A DNA stretch of 64,000 bases from Vreelandella profundi (GTDB lineage: Bacteria > Pseudomonadota > Gammaproteobacteria > Pseudomonadales > Halomonadaceae), in contig NZ_CP077941.1 in the NCBI RefSeq assembly GCF_019722725.1, forward strand, positions 124,001 to 188,000, read 5' to 3'. The translations under genes were made by a program, and so were the position numbers. The notes beneath the pieces were generated by a model, which ran no database searches, was not told the DNA's origin, and was given only the letters and a program-made list of their open reading frames with translations. Position 1 is the first letter of the stretch. Every line of letters starts with the position of its first letter. Positions 53,536 to 63,309 of this stretch are shown here, piece after piece.

Positions 53536-54459
53536 GTGGCAAAGTTTCTTTTATATCGAATACTGCAGGCTATTTTCGTGGTGATTGCCGTTACGCTAAT
53601 CGTGTCTTTTGCGATTCGGCTTACCGGCGATCCGGCGGTGATGCTAGCGCAGGGCGCGGGCAGTATTACCGAGGCAGATCTGGTAAAAATTCGTGAAGCA
53701 TTAGGCTTGAATCAATCATTTCTGGCGCAGTATCTGGAGTTCTTGCGTGGCTTATTAGTGGGCGATTTTGGCCGCAGCTTTATGGGTGGCACCCCGGTAA
53801 GTGACCTCATTGGGCGTGCTTTACCTGCAACCCTCGCGCTAGCCTTCGTTTCACTGCTGTTGTCTATTGTGATCTCAATTCCGTTAGGCATTAAAGCGGC
53901 CGTATCGCGAGGCAAGTGGCCGGATCAAATGATTAGGATTTTTTCCCTGATAGGGCTCTCTTTTCCTAACTTTTGGCTAGCCATCATGCTGGTGCTGCTC
54001 TTCTCGATTACCTTCAATCTATTGCCGCCCAGCGGTATGGAGGGTATCGCTAGCTTTATTATGCCCGCTGCCACCATGGCGATCATTCTGACCGCTACTA
54101 ACGTACGCCTAGTGCGAACGACCATGCTGGATACGCTGCGCTCGCAATACATTATGGTGGCGCGTGCCAAAGGGCTTTCTAATAACGTAGTGCTCTACAA
54201 GCATGCGCTACGCAACTGCTCTATCCCGTTGATTACTTATTTCGGTTTGCAGTTTGGCGGGCTGCTGGGCGGTATTGTCGTGGTGGAACGAGTCTTCAAC
54301 TGGCCGGGGTTGGGCACGCTTGCCTTCGAAGCGGTGTCGTCGCGTGACTATCCCGTCTTACAAGGTGTTATTACGGTGCTCTCATTAATGATCATCTCTA
54401 TCAATCTGATCGTTGATATCGCTTATGGCTTGGTCGACCCCAGAGTACGCAAGGAATAA
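53536..54459 (+). CDS. peptide ABC transporter permease, DppB type
   Basis: Inner-membrane permease, 307 residues with six membrane segments. The EAA loop lies in YIMVARAKGLSNNVVLYKHAL. The N-terminal MAKFLLYRILQAIFVV and LTGDPAVMLAQ are typical of the DppB/OppB group. Start codon is GTG after AAAGAGG. Followed by the DppC-type permease after 2 bases. Confidence 0.93.
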   Translation: MAKFLLYRILQAIFVVIAVTLIVSFAIRLTGDPAVMLAQGAGSITEADLVKIREALGLNQSFLAQYLEFLRGLLVGDFGRSFMGGTPVSDLIGRALPATLALAFVSLLLSIVISIPLGIKAAVSRGKWPDQMIRIFSLIGLSFPNFWLAIMLVLLFSITFNLLPPSGMEGIASFIMPAATMAIILTATNVRLVRTTMLDTLRSQYIMVARAKGLSNNVVLYKHALRNCSIPLITYFGLQFGGLLGGIVVVERVFNWPGLGTLAFEAVSSRDYPVLQGVITVLSLMIISINLIVDIAYGLVDPRVRKE

Positions 54460-54461
54460 CC

Positions 54462-55316
54462 ATGATGGCTGCTATCAAAACCGATAAATTAAGACGTTTT
54501 AAAAACCTAGAGTTTATTCTCGGTGTGCTGCTATTTGGTGGTATTGGCCTGGCGGTCATTTTCTCCGGCTGGCTGTTCCCGGGCGGCGGCTCGGAGTTAA
54601 ATTTAGCCTATCGCTTAACGCCGCCGTTAACAGAGGCTGGCTTTCCCTTCGGCACGGACCCGCTAGGTCGAGATGTGCTGGCGCGGGTCATTATTGGCGG
54701 AGAAATCTCGCTGAAAGTCGGGGTGTACTCTGCACTCGGTGCGGTGGTTATCGGCATTATTATGGGCTTAATATCCGGCTACTACGGCGGGTTTGTCGAC
54801 ATGATTGTCATGCGCTTTGCCGATGTACAGCTCGCGCTGCCTTTCATTCTACTGGCGATTACCTTCATTGCGGTGATTGGTGGTGGCCTGACCAACATGA
54901 TCATCTTGCTGATTATTTCCCAGTGGGTGCAGTACGCGCGCCTAGTTCGGGGGTCGGTGCTTTCGCTACGAGACCGCGAGTTTATCCTGGCGGCCAAAGC
55001 GATCGGGGTAAAAGATATCCGCATTCTCTTCCAGCACCTGCTGCCCAATTTGATTGGCCCCGTCATCGTGCTGATGACCCTTAACGTGGCGAATAACATT
55101 TTGCTGGAAAGCAGCCTGACCTTTTTAGGGCTAGGCGTGGACCCCGTTATTCCTAGCTGGGGCGGCATGTTGGCGGAAGGGCGCACTTATCTACAAACGG
55201 CGTGGTGGGTTAGCGTGTTTCCTGGCCTAGCTATTTTGTTAACCGTGCTCGGGCTTAACTTGCTCGGCGACTGGCTGCGCGATGCGCTTGATCCCACCGG
55301 ACGTACCTCGTTATGA
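54462..55316 (+). CDS. peptide ABC transporter permease, DppC type
   Basis: Inner-membrane permease, 284 residues, six membrane segments. FGTDPLGRDVLARVIIGG is the DppC/OppC signature, and the EAA loop is EFILAAKAIGVKDIRILFQH. AAGGA in the end of the preceding gene provides the ribosome-binding site. Its stop overlaps the peptidase start as ATGA. Confidence 0.93.
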   Translation: MMAAIKTDKLRRFKNLEFILGVLLFGGIGLAVIFSGWLFPGGGSELNLAYRLTPPLTEAGFPFGTDPLGRDVLARVIIGGEISLKVGVYSALGAVVIGIIMGLISGYYGGFVDMIVMRFADVQLALPFILLAITFIAVIGGGLTNMIILLIISQWVQYARLVRGSVLSLRDREFILAAKAIGVKDIRILFQHLLPNLIGPVIVLMTLNVANNILLESSLTFLGLGVDPVIPSWGGMLAEGRTYLQTAWWVSVFPGLAILLTVLGLNLLGDWLRDALDPTGRTSL

Positions 55317-57076
55317 ATAGGCCCAATAGCGCCCAGGTAACGACGCTGCTTGAGCGCTCTTTTCCCCGTACCACGCGTGCCTTGCTGGAAAAATACGCCA
55401 CGCCAGCCTATCAAGGCTATTTGCTTGAGGCCTGGGTATTCGATGATGAAGCCGAGCGCCAACGTACGCAGGCTGCTTTCAAAGCGGCCGGGGTCAGCGC
55501 TTGTCTACGTAGTGCCTACAAGCCGCTAGTGCACTTCTTTTTGGAAGAGCTTAGCTGGGTATCACTGACGTCACTGGTGATTGAGTATCCGGTGTTGGAA
55601 CACTCGCCGCGTCGATTCCTTCTTGAAGCTTATCCGCTTGCCGCACTGCTTCCAAAAGACGTTACGTTACGCTGGGAGGGCGTTGAGACATCGGCGACCC
55701 ACTACAGCGTTAAGGTGGAACGCAGCTCAGGTAATCAGGAAACGTATCGTGTCGCCGCGCCCAACCGATATCATCAAGATCATGTTGGCGAAGACCAGTA
55801 TTCACCCTGCGGTTGGCTGCGGCTAACCTCGCCTCAGGGCGAAATGAGTGAATCGGTGATTGAGACAGACTACGAAGCGCTCTATCAGGCGGCGATGTCG
55901 ACGCTAGCGTCAGCGCGGTGGCAGAGCGCATCGCCGTATTTTGAGGAGCTCAATTTTACGGTGCATTTGCCCAGCAGCGACCGTCGCTTGGCGTGGGACG
56001 ATGAGCATATTAGCCTCAGCGAAGCGCTCCACGAAGAGCTGTATTTCTCTACTCTGGAGTATTTTCAGCGTCAAGCGGGCCTGGCATTGGGAGATCGTTC
56101 GATTCAACCGGGCCAGATTGTGCCGGAAGTGTCGACCCAAGGTGAAACTGCCTACTTGCGAGTGAGCCTACAACCCCTGGACTCATCGCCGTCGCCACGT
56201 GCCGCCGTGGCGCTAGATACTGCTTCGCAGGCTATTGGCGCTGATCAGATCAAGCAGACGCTGGCCGCGCTGGGTGGCCAGGCGCTGTATGCCACCACCC
56301 GCGCGGGCAGAGCGGTAGAAGCGCGCTATGTCGTCGGCAGTGACCGTGCCGTGATGATCAGTGCTGGGCAGCACGCCAACGAAACATCGGGTGTTGTCGG
56401 GGCATTGCGTGCGGCTGAGCAGCTTGGCGCGCAGCCGCACGCACACTTTGTTATTTCTCCTTTAGAGAACCCTGACGGCTACGCCCTGCAGAATCGGCTC
56501 ATCGCCACGCAGCCGCGTCATATGCATCATGCCGCGCGCTATACCGCCTTTGGTAATGACTTACAGAGCCAGCCGCTAGGTCAGCCTTTCGAACATGCCA
56601 TTCGCGAACAGGCTTTTGCGGCCAGCGCTGCCGGGCTGCATGTTAATCTGCATGGCTATCCGGCTCATGAATGGACGCGACCATTAACGGGCTACGTGCC
56701 CCGTGGCTTTGAAATGTGGACGATTCCTAAGGGATTCTTTTTGATTCTTCGCCACCAGCCAGGATGGGAAAGGGCGGCGATGCAGTTAGTCGAAGCCGTT
56801 ACTCAGGCGCTTGCGCAAGTGCCGGGGCTTGTCGAGCTTAATGCCACGCAAATCGCGCTGTTTGAAACCCATGCGGGCGCGCTCACGTTTCCGGTGCTGA
56901 ATGGCTTTCCTTATCTCATGTTGGAAGATGCTGATCAGTTAACACCATTAATGCTGATTACCGAATATCCGGACGAGACCGTAACCGGCGATGCATTTGT
57001 GCAAGCGCATACCGCCCAAATGGCAACGGTAGTGGCGGCCTATAAAGCTTTCCAAACACTCGCATTGAACGACTAA
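55313..57076 (+). CDS. M14-family zinc carboxypeptidase
   Basis: A 587-residue protein whose second half is an M14 peptidase. Zinc ligands H354 and E357 lie in GQHANETSG, followed by ISPLENPDGY, and a later His is in HVNLHGYPAHEW (H443 or H447). The first 300 residues form an unrecognised N-terminal domain, possibly a beta-sandwich. There is no signal peptide, so the enzyme is probably cytoplasmic and acts on imported peptides or peptide-like compounds. It is coupled to the permease gene by ATGA. The catalytic glutamate of classical carboxypeptidases may lie in LITEYPDET near the end. Confidence 0.85.
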   Translation: MNRPNSAQVTTLLERSFPRTTRALLEKYATPAYQGYLLEAWVFDDEAERQRTQAAFKAAGVSACLRSAYKPLVHFFLEELSWVSLTSLVIEYPVLEHSPRRFLLEAYPLAALLPKDVTLRWEGVETSATHYSVKVERSSGNQETYRVAAPNRYHQDHVGEDQYSPCGWLRLTSPQGEMSESVIETDYEALYQAAMSTLASARWQSASPYFEELNFTVHLPSSDRRLAWDDEHISLSEALHEELYFSTLEYFQRQAGLALGDRSIQPGQIVPEVSTQGETAYLRVSLQPLDSSPSPRAAVALDTASQAIGADQIKQTLAALGGQALYATTRAGRAVEARYVVGSDRAVMISAGQHANETSGVVGALRAAEQLGAQPHAHFVISPLENPDGYALQNRLIATQPRHMHHAARYTAFGNDLQSQPLGQPFEHAIREQAFAASAAGLHVNLHGYPAHEWTRPLTGYVPRGFEMWTIPKGFFLILRHQPGWERAAMQLVEAVTQALAQVPGLVELNATQIALFETHAGALTFPVLNGFPYLMLEDADQLTPLMLITEYPDETVTGDAFVQAHTAQMATVVAAYKAFQTLALND

Positions 57077-57106
57077 GCACTAGCAGAAGGCGGGATGATA
57101 TTGAAG

Positions 57107-57146
57107 CGCCCGGCGATGGGAGTCAGCCCCAATCGCCGGGCGTTTT
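57107..57146 (+). terminator. terminator after the peptide transport operon
   Basis: CGCCCGGCGAT (57107-57117) and ATCGCCGGGCG (57132-57142) form a perfect 11-bp stem, followed by TTTT. It lies between the operon and the convergent membrane-protein gene. Confidence 0.88.
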
Positions 57147-57153
57147 GTTTAGC

Positions 57154-58200
57154 TTAAGCGATGCGGCGCTTAGTTTGCGTTTTGCTACCCGCAAAACCGG
57201 CAGCGCTGCTGATCAGTGCCGCGATAATCATGGCAATGAAGATCATCAGAGCAGAGTTGCGGATGCTCTCGGTGGCGTTTTCGGCAGTTTCACGCAGCGA
57301 TTGCTCAGCCTGCGCAAGCTCTTCCTGAGCCTGCTGAATGCGGGATTCTAAGCGGTCGATTTGACGCTCAAGCTCATTAATACCTGAATCAAGACGCGCC
57401 ATGGACTCATCAACGAAGTTTTCAGCTTCAGGCTGGGTCATATCCGTATTGCTTGTTAGGGCATTGACCAGTGCATCGCGATCTACGTCCTGCTGGATGT
57501 TTTCAAGCCGAGTGCGCTGTTTTTCAAGCAGCTCATTGAGGATGGCTTCGTACTCCATAGGATTATTGGCAAGGCTCCTAACGGCTGTTTGAATATCGCC
57601 GACGGCATCTTGAGCTTGGTTACGTAGGTGCTCTGGCTGGAGTGACTCAGCGCCGGTGTCACGCAGTATCTGGTTGACCTGGTTGCGAATGTTCTGGTCA
57701 TCCAACGGTGAGTCAGTGCTGGGGTCGAAGTCGAAATTCTCGCTTAGCTGTTCGCCCAGTGACGACGTTGCACTGCCGATGCCTTGCGCAACGCTCCCCG
57801 TCACCTGCCCTGCGCCTGATAAAATCGAACCAATAGCGCTAGCGCCACTCGAGGCTACTTGGCCAGCAGCGAAGCCAATCAGCGCTAAAGACAGAATGGT
57901 TGCGGTTGCCCAGCTCAAAAATCCGTGTATGAAGCCGTTACTATTGGCCAGGCGGCCAGCCACAAAACCACCTGCGGCAAAGCTTACGATCAAGAACACG
58001 GCAGAAGAGATGCCAAAGGCAGTACCCAGCCCATCAAAGGGGTTGTCGGACATCGGGTCAATCACGCTAGAACCGATCGCCGTCCCAAGTAGTGATAACA
58101 GAGCAGAAAGGGCGAGGACGGTCACAACACCAGCAATGACGCTTCCCCATGACACGCGGTCGATTGACTCGCGAAACGATCCAATAGTGGTCTCTGGCAT
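57154..58200 (-). CDS. membrane protein with coiled coil, unknown function
   Basis: A 348-residue protein. The first 130 residues hold three hydrophobic segments (WGSVIAGVVTVLALSALLSL, AVFLIVSFAAGGFVAGRLAN, FLSWATATILSLALIGFAAG). A Ser/Gly-rich linker leads to a long helical region, including LERQIDRLESRIQQAQEELA, probably a coiled coil, and the protein ends with a last membrane segment and basic tail SKTQTKRRIA. The layout is seen in conserved proteobacterial proteins annotated as CAP-Gly or YrzE-like; function unknown. Start at ATG 58200 with AAGGAG upstream. Confidence 0.8.
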   Translation of the reverse strand: MPETTIGSFRESIDRVSWGSVIAGVVTVLALSALLSLLGTAIGSSVIDPMSDNPFDGLGTAFGISSAVFLIVSFAAGGFVAGRLANSNGFIHGFLSWATATILSLALIGFAAGQVASSGASAIGSILSGAGQVTGSVAQGIGSATSSLGEQLSENFDFDPSTDSPLDDQNIRNQVNQILRDTGAESLQPEHLRNQAQDAVGDIQTAVRSLANNPMEYEAILNELLEKQRTRLENIQQDVDRDALVNALTSNTDMTQPEAENFVDESMARLDSGINELERQIDRLESRIQQAQEELAQAEQSLRETAENATESIRNSALMIFIAMIIAALISSAAGFAGSKTQTKRRIA

Positions 58201-58554
58201 GGTCTACTCCTTTTATCGAGCACTTACTAAGGTGCCCTTCAGCAAGTCGGTGCTGGTGGGCAGCGACCTGTCGTCCGTTGAAATAAGCCGTATTCGTGGT
58301 TGGTCGTATTGACGCCCTCATACATTTTCAAGATAGCAAAGGATGTGACGATAAGAGTTGTTATTTTTGTTTTGTTTTCTTTAATCTTTAAAGGGCTGAG
58401 GATTGGGCTGCTTTATGACCTGAGAAGGTTCAGGCAAGGCCTCTTGGGCAACGTTGTAAAGCCACTTTTTTGCCCAACGCTCGTTTGCATACACGACTGC
58501 AAAGCGTGTGCGTTGAGCAATTACTTTCACTTATAAAGACCAGTAAGCGAGCCA
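58201..58554. other. intergenic region without recognised features
   Basis: The 354 bases between the divergent coiled-coil membrane protein and TauE-family genes hold no supported gene. Short frames here lack ribosome-binding sites. Promoters for both genes must lie in it. Confidence 0.5.
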
Positions 58555-59337
58555 ATGACCGATTTATTCTGGTACCAGTATCTTCTTATCGGATTGATTT
58601 TCGCCTGGAGCGGCTTTGTGAGAACCAGCCTGGGCTTTGGCGGCGCGGTGCTGGCGCTGCCGTTTTTGCTGTTAGTAGTGAACGAGCCGCTCGTCTTTCC
58701 GCCGATTATCGCTATTCACCTGATGATTTTTTCTAGTTGGATTGCGTGGAGTGGGCATCGCCAGCTGCAAAAAGAAGGAATGGGGGGCGCAAGCGCAGAG
58801 AGCAATATTGACTGGGGCTATCTTTTCAAAGCCTTGAAAATCATGATCATTCCTAAGCTAATTGGAGTGATAGGTCTGTTAACGCTGCCCGCTCAGGTCA
58901 TGACCAGCATTATTTTTGGCATTGTTTTCATTTATGCCATTGGCTATGTACTCAACCGACCGTTCAAGAGTAAAAATAAATACGTTGATTACGTACTGCT
59001 GGCGCTCGGCGGGTACGTCAGCGGCACCTCGTTAATTGGTGCACCGCTGATTGTGGCGGTGTTCGCCACTCATGTGGCCAAAGAGCAGCTGCGGGATACC
59101 ATGTTTGTGCTGTGGTTTATCCTGGTAGTCATCAAGATGGTCTCGTTCCTGATTGCAGGTGTGGATCTTCAGCTAATCCATCAGCTGTGGCTGCTGCCCT
59201 GCGCTTTTCTTGGTCATCTTCTGGGCGAGAAGGCCCACCGCTATATGCTCAAAGCGGATACGGGCCTGTTTTTTCGCGTGTTGGGCGGGGTATTACTGCT
59301 GGTCAGCGTGGTGGGGCTGGTTCATCCGCCGGCGTAG
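58555..59337 (+). CDS. TauE/SafE-family membrane exporter
   Basis: A 260-residue membrane protein of the sulfite exporter TauE/SafE family, with about eight hydrophobic segments. The N-terminal motif GFVRTSLGFGGAVLALPFLL and the internal repeat GGYVSGTSLIGAPLIVA are hallmarks. The substrate (sulfite, sulfoacetate or another small anion) is not given by context. It converges on the MFS gene, 24 bases between stop codons. Confidence 0.87.
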   Translation: MTDLFWYQYLLIGLIFAWSGFVRTSLGFGGAVLALPFLLLVVNEPLVFPPIIAIHLMIFSSWIAWSGHRQLQKEGMGGASAESNIDWGYLFKALKIMIIPKLIGVIGLLTLPAQVMTSIIFGIVFIYAIGYVLNRPFKSKNKYVDYVLLALGGYVSGTSLIGAPLIVAVFATHVAKEQLRDTMFVLWFILVVIKMVSFLIAGVDLQLIHQLWLLPCAFLGHLLGEKAHRYMLKADTGLFFRVLGGVLLLVSVVGLVHPPA

Positions 59338-59361
59338 CCTGGGCCTTTAAAGCGGCGCTGC

Positions 59362-60546
59362 CTAAAGCTGGCTGTCGGCGCGTAAATAGGTTTTGCTCAG
59401 TATCAGCAGGGCGGCTGCGAACAGGCAGCAAAGCATCGCCATGGCGGTGTAAACATTACGCAAGGAGTCGAGCCAAATCAACGCGGTGGCAACCACGACC
59501 GGCGACACAAACTGCCCGAAAAAGAAGGTCGAGGTAAAGCCGCCAAACACACGGCCGCGCACCCGTTGAGGCGTAATGCGCATCAGCCAAGTGGTGGTGT
59601 TGGGCATAAAGGCGCCCAGCCCCAGGCCGGAAATAGCCGCACCGACGATCGCCATGGCATAGCTTGTGGTTAGTCCGACCACCAAAAATCCGGCGCCTGC
59701 CAGCAAGAAACCTAAGATATAAATCGTCATGACCGATAAGAAGGGCTTGTAGTAACCATAGCCAAAGGCAACGATACTGGCCGTAAGAGCGGCCATGGAA
59801 AGCGCAATACCAATCAGCAAACCGCTGATTTCGCCTGACTGAGAAAGCAAAAAGGGCAGCTGGGCGGGAAACATGTAAAACATCATCATGCTTATCATGG
59901 CGATAAAATAAGCCAGCCCGGTACGCCAATAGTCCACGGTGACAGGCGCGTCGCTTACACCGCTGCTGGTGATGCCCGCATTTTTGGGCTCCTGAAGTAC
60001 CGCCAATGCGTACGGCAGCAGAAGCACCCCGGTGAGATAAAGTAAAAACGGCCCGCGCCAGCTCCAGTCGGAAAGTATGCCACCCATATTAATGAAAACC
60101 ACCCCGCCCAGCGCCATGCAGCTACTTTGCAGCCCTAGAAAGCGCACGCGCTCGTGGCCATCGAAATAATCGCCCACCAGCGTGGTGCTGATACTGAGAA
60201 TGCCAGCCACCGCTATGCCCATCAGGGCCCGTGAGCTTAGGAGTAAATCTACGCGGTCGATAAAAAAGCCCGCAACCCCTGCAAAACCATAGATAAACAG
60301 CATCATCAGCAGCAGTTTCTTGCGCCCAAAACGATCGGCAAGATAGCCCATGAGCGGGCTAAACAGGGTAATCATCAGCGCAGGAATAGTCAGAATGAGC
60401 TGGATCAACACCTGAGGCTGGTCAGGAAAATGACGGCTGATACCCGGTAGCGCCGGCGCAATGATTGCGCCCGACATCACCGTCATGGTGCTGGCAAACA
60501 ACAGCACGGCTTTAATATGTTTTAAGGAGCTAATAGTCTTTTCCAC
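59362..60546 (-). CDS. MFS transporter
   Basis: A 394-residue major facilitator protein with twelve membrane segments. The signature between segments 2 and 3 is GYLADRFGRKKLL. The pattern resembles drug/arabinose-type efflux proteins (DHA1). Substrate unknown; no regulator is adjacent. The reading frame is intact. Confidence 0.88.
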   Translation of the reverse strand: MEKTISSLKHIKAVLLFASTMTVMSGAIIAPALPGISRHFPDQPQVLIQLILTIPALMITLFSPLMGYLADRFGRKKLLLMMLFIYGFAGVAGFFIDRVDLLLSSRALMGIAVAGILSISTTLVGDYFDGHERVRFLGLQSSCMALGGVVFINMGGILSDWSWRGPFLLYLTGVLLLPYALAVLQEPKNAGITSSGVSDAPVTVDYWRTGLAYFIAMISMMMFYMFPAQLPFLLSQSGEISGLLIGIALSMAALTASIVAFGYGYYKPFLSVMTIYILGFLLAGAGFLVVGLTTSYAMAIVGAAISGLGLGAFMPNTTTWLMRITPQRVRGRVFGGFTSTFFFGQFVSPVVVATALIWLDSLRNVYTAMAMLCCLFAAALLILSKTYLRADSQL

Positions 60547-60709
60547 ATCAAGAGAGGGGGAGGGGGGACGTTTAAGGCGAAAACGTCAATCTTAACATGT
60601 TTATTAGCAGGCTAGTTATCGCTTGGTGTGAGCCCGCTATCAAGGCCTAAAGGCTAGCTGTCACGAGAGGGTATTAGCGCTAATGTAATGGGCTTGGGAT
60701 CTATCCGTT

Positions 60710-61711
60710 ATGGGTGGGAGTGCCGACAGCAAAGTATCAGGGGTGGAAAACGTGGAGTCTTCGTCGAGTGATAGTTCAGATCCGTTAGCGCACATGCTAG
60801 CTGTCACGGCGTGCTTGTTTGATAACAGCGGTTCAGCGGTTTCCCTGTTCGATGATGACGATCGGTTGCTTTATGGTAATGCTCAATATTATGACCTTAT
60901 CTGTCATGCGCCGGGTACGCACCCGCTGTGGCCGGATATTGTGCGTGACAACTATGCCAATAGTCAGGGGTTGATTATTGAAGCAGATGATATTGAGCTG
61001 TGGATTCAGACGGCGCTATCAAAACGCCGCAAGCAAACGTATCGTCAATTTGAAATTGACGCATGTGATGGCCGCTGGCTGTTGATGACGGAAACATTGA
61101 TTTCGGGTGTTGGTCTGCTAGGTATTGGTGTGGATATCACTCAGTCCAAGAATGTTACGACTGCTTTAAAACAGGAGTATCAAAATGCGTTGGTCAAGGC
61201 GGAAACCGATTTACTGACCGATATGGGCAATCGCCGGGCCTTAGAACGGCTACGTAATATTCTATTGAGTAAGGGTATTCACTTTCAGGTGGCGGCGCTG
61301 ATGATCGATATCGATCATTTCAAATCCTACAACGACACGTTGGGACATCCGCAGGGTGATCTTTGTTTGCAGCAGGTAGCTCGGATAATTCGAAGCAGCC
61401 TCAGAGTGAGCGAAGCCTATCCGATAAGGCTGGGAGGTGATGAGTTCCTAGTGCTGATGATGGGAGCCCCCCTGACTTTGGCCCACCAGATAGCCCAAAG
61501 AATCAGAGACGGAGTACGTCATAGCGCCATCCAGCATCCTGCGAAAGATTCTGGCCTGGTTACTCTCAGCATGGGCCTTGCCTGTCATGAAATTATCGAT
61601 TCGAAAAGCCTTTCATCGCTACTTAAAGACGCCGACGATGCGCTTTATCAAGCTAAGCGTAGTGGGCGTGACCGCATCAGTGCGCCGCTGACAGTGAGTG
61701 ACTGTGTTTGA
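60710..61711 (+). CDS. diguanylate cyclase with PAS-like sensor domain
   Basis: A 333-residue cytoplasmic protein. The N-terminal part (about 25-155) reads like a PAS domain (SLFDDDDRLLYGNAQYYDLI). The GGDEF domain begins near residue 165 (DLLTDMGNRRALERL), with the active-site GGDEF at residues 242-246. The usual RxxD inhibitory site upstream of GGDEF is absent, so product inhibition through that site is not expected. It would make c-di-GMP. The start is uncertain because the ribosome-binding site is weak. A terminator follows. Confidence 0.9.
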   Translation: MGGSADSKVSGVENVESSSSDSSDPLAHMLAVTACLFDNSGSAVSLFDDDDRLLYGNAQYYDLICHAPGTHPLWPDIVRDNYANSQGLIIEADDIELWIQTALSKRRKQTYRQFEIDACDGRWLLMTETLISGVGLLGIGVDITQSKNVTTALKQEYQNALVKAETDLLTDMGNRRALERLRNILLSKGIHFQVAALMIDIDHFKSYNDTLGHPQGDLCLQQVARIIRSSLRVSEAYPIRLGGDEFLVLMMGAPLTLAHQIAQRIRDGVRHSAIQHPAKDSGLVTLSMGLACHEIIDSKSLSSLLKDADDALYQAKRSGRDRISAPLTVSDCV

Positions 61712-61760
61712 GGCTCGCTAATATTTAACGACCGATGAGTGGGCAAAAATATTAACAAAA

Positions 61761-61800
61761 AAAACGGCCACTTGCTCGATGAGCTAAGTGGCCGTTTTTA
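61761..61800. terminator. terminator between the diguanylate cyclase and tRNA-Pro genes
   Basis: AAAACGGCCACTT pairs with AAGTGGCCGTTTT around GCTCGATGAGCT, with A and T runs on the two sides, so it can stop transcription from both directions. Confidence 0.9.
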
Positions 61801-61810
61801 ATAGTGTTCT

Positions 61811-61887
61811 TGGTCGGAATAGCAGGATTCGAACCTGCGGCCTCTGCCTCCCGAAGGCAGCGCTCTACCAAGCTGAGCTATATTCCG
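61811..61887 (-). tRNA. tRNA-Pro (anticodon CGG)
   Basis: On the minus strand the cloverleaf is complete: acceptor CGGAATA/TATTCCG, D-arm GCTC/GAGC, anticodon stem CTGCC/GGCAG around TTCGGGA with CGG at positions 34-36, T-arm GCAGG/CCTGC with TTCGAAT, and CCA encoded at the 3' end. The length is 77 bases. Confidence 0.97.
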
Positions 61888-61977
61888 AAAGCTGCCGAGC
61901 ATGGCTCAGCAGCGGGAGTGGATCATACTTATCCAAGGCCGTTTTTTCAAGCCCTTGATAGCGTGATCGAGCAATTT

Positions 61978-62982
61978 TTATGCTTTACGATCAACGGCTA
62001 AACGGGCTAGCTGCGCCATGCTGTCGCGATAAGGGCTGGGCGGTAGAGCGTTCAATTGCTCAAGGGCTTTGGCGGCCATTTCTTCGGCGCGCTGGCGGGT
62101 GTAGTCAAGCGCGCCGGTGGCATGAACAATTTCCAGTACGGCGTCTAGCTGCTCAAGCCCGCCTTGGCGAATCACCTGGCGAATAAGCTTGGCCTGCTCT
62201 GGAGTGCCTTGCTCCATGGCGTGAATCAGCGGCAGCGTCGGCTTGCCTTCGGCCAGGTCGTCGCCGACGTTTTTGCCCATGGCATCAGCGTCGCCCTGAT
62301 AATCCAGCAGGTCATCAATCAGTTGAAACGCGAGACCCAGATAGCGGCCATAATACTGAAGCGCGTGCTCTTGTTCGGGAGTGGCCTGGGCCAGCACGGC
62401 ACCGCTGTGGGAAGCCGCCTCAAACAGCATGGCGGTTTTACCCAAAATGGTCTCGAAGTAGTCCGCCTCAGAAATGCTGGGATTACCAATGTTGGTGAGC
62501 TGCAGCACTTCTCCTTCGGCGATGATGCAGGTGGCGCCGGAAAGAATCGACATGATGCGAAGTGAGCCCACGTCGACCATCATTTGAAAGGAGCGAGCAT
62601 AGAGAAAGTCACCCACCAACACCGACGGCGCATTGCCCCAGGCATCGTTAGCGGTTTTCTTGCCCCGGCGCATGTGTGATTCATCAACCACGTCATCATG
62701 CAGCAGCGTCGAGGTATGCATAAACTCAATCAGCGTGGCCAACGGGATGTGTTTATCGCCGGTATAGTCGAGTGCGCGCGCGGCTAAAAGCGCCAATAGA
62801 GGACGCAGGCGCTTACCGCCACTTTCAATGATGTACTGGCCGATGGTTTCGACCAGCGGCACTTTAGACGTGAGCTGCTCAATAATTGTCCGATTGACGG
62901 CTGCGAAGTCATCGGCCACCACGGCGTGCAGCGGTGAAGGCGTTGGGCTGACGGGTTGGGCTGAGGAGACGTTAGCGGTCAT
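61978..62982 (-). CDS. ispB: octaprenyl diphosphate synthase
   Basis: Trans-prenyltransferase that builds the long isoprenoid side chain of ubiquinone from farnesyl diphosphate and isopentenyl diphosphate. It has 334 residues. The first aspartate-rich motif is D96-D97-x-x-D100 in LLHDDVVDES and the second lies near residue 220 in LIDDLLDYQGD. It diverges from rplU, the usual gammaproteobacterial ispB-rplU-rpmA arrangement. Confidence 0.95.
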   Translation of the reverse strand: MTANVSSAQPVSPTPSPLHAVVADDFAAVNRTIIEQLTSKVPLVETIGQYIIESGGKRLRPLLALLAARALDYTGDKHIPLATLIEFMHTSTLLHDDVVDESHMRRGKKTANDAWGNAPSVLVGDFLYARSFQMMVDVGSLRIMSILSGATCIIAEGEVLQLTNIGNPSISEADYFETILGKTAMLFEAASHSGAVLAQATPEQEHALQYYGRYLGLAFQLIDDLLDYQGDADAMGKNVGDDLAEGKPTLPLIHAMEQGTPEQAKLIRQVIRQGGLEQLDAVLEIVHATGALDYTRQRAEEMAAKALEQLNALPPSPYRDSMAQLARLAVDRKA

Positions 62983-63143
62983 TGGATCCGTTCATCGCGG
63001 CAGGTGGAGGCGGTAAGTGCCGCCCGTAGTTATGTCATTCGTTATGGTGATGCGTGGGGCTCATGCTATGGCGCTGCCTGTTGGGCGTCAAGGCGCGCTC
63101 AGCAGTGACGGCTTCTCCCAGCCATTGACGAGTACAGGTAGTC

Positions 63144-63172
63144 TTGTGGTAAGAGGAGATAGTCGTTATAAT
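63144..63172 (+). promoter_or_regulatory. probable rplU-rpmA promoter
   Basis: A perfect -10 TATAAT (63167-63172) is preceded at 17 bases by TTGTGG (63144-63149), and followed by a GC-rich start region (CCGCGACC) like those of growth-rate-controlled promoters. It lies about 140 bases upstream of rplU. The rest of 62983-63309 has no gene. Confidence 0.7.
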
Positions 63173-63309
63173 CCGCGACCCACTCATCATGCTCCCTGTC
63201 AGATGGCTCCAGAAGGGGCGCCACTCGCAGCAGGTCGATAAGAGCGGAAGGCGATGAGCGCTGGTTACGCGGGGCGTAATTGGCATTAACGACAAGTCCG
63301 GAGAGCGAC

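Noticed and set aside
61811-61887. tRNA-Pro as the attachment site of an integrated element
   Set aside because: No integrase gene and no direct repeat of the tRNA end was found in the window.
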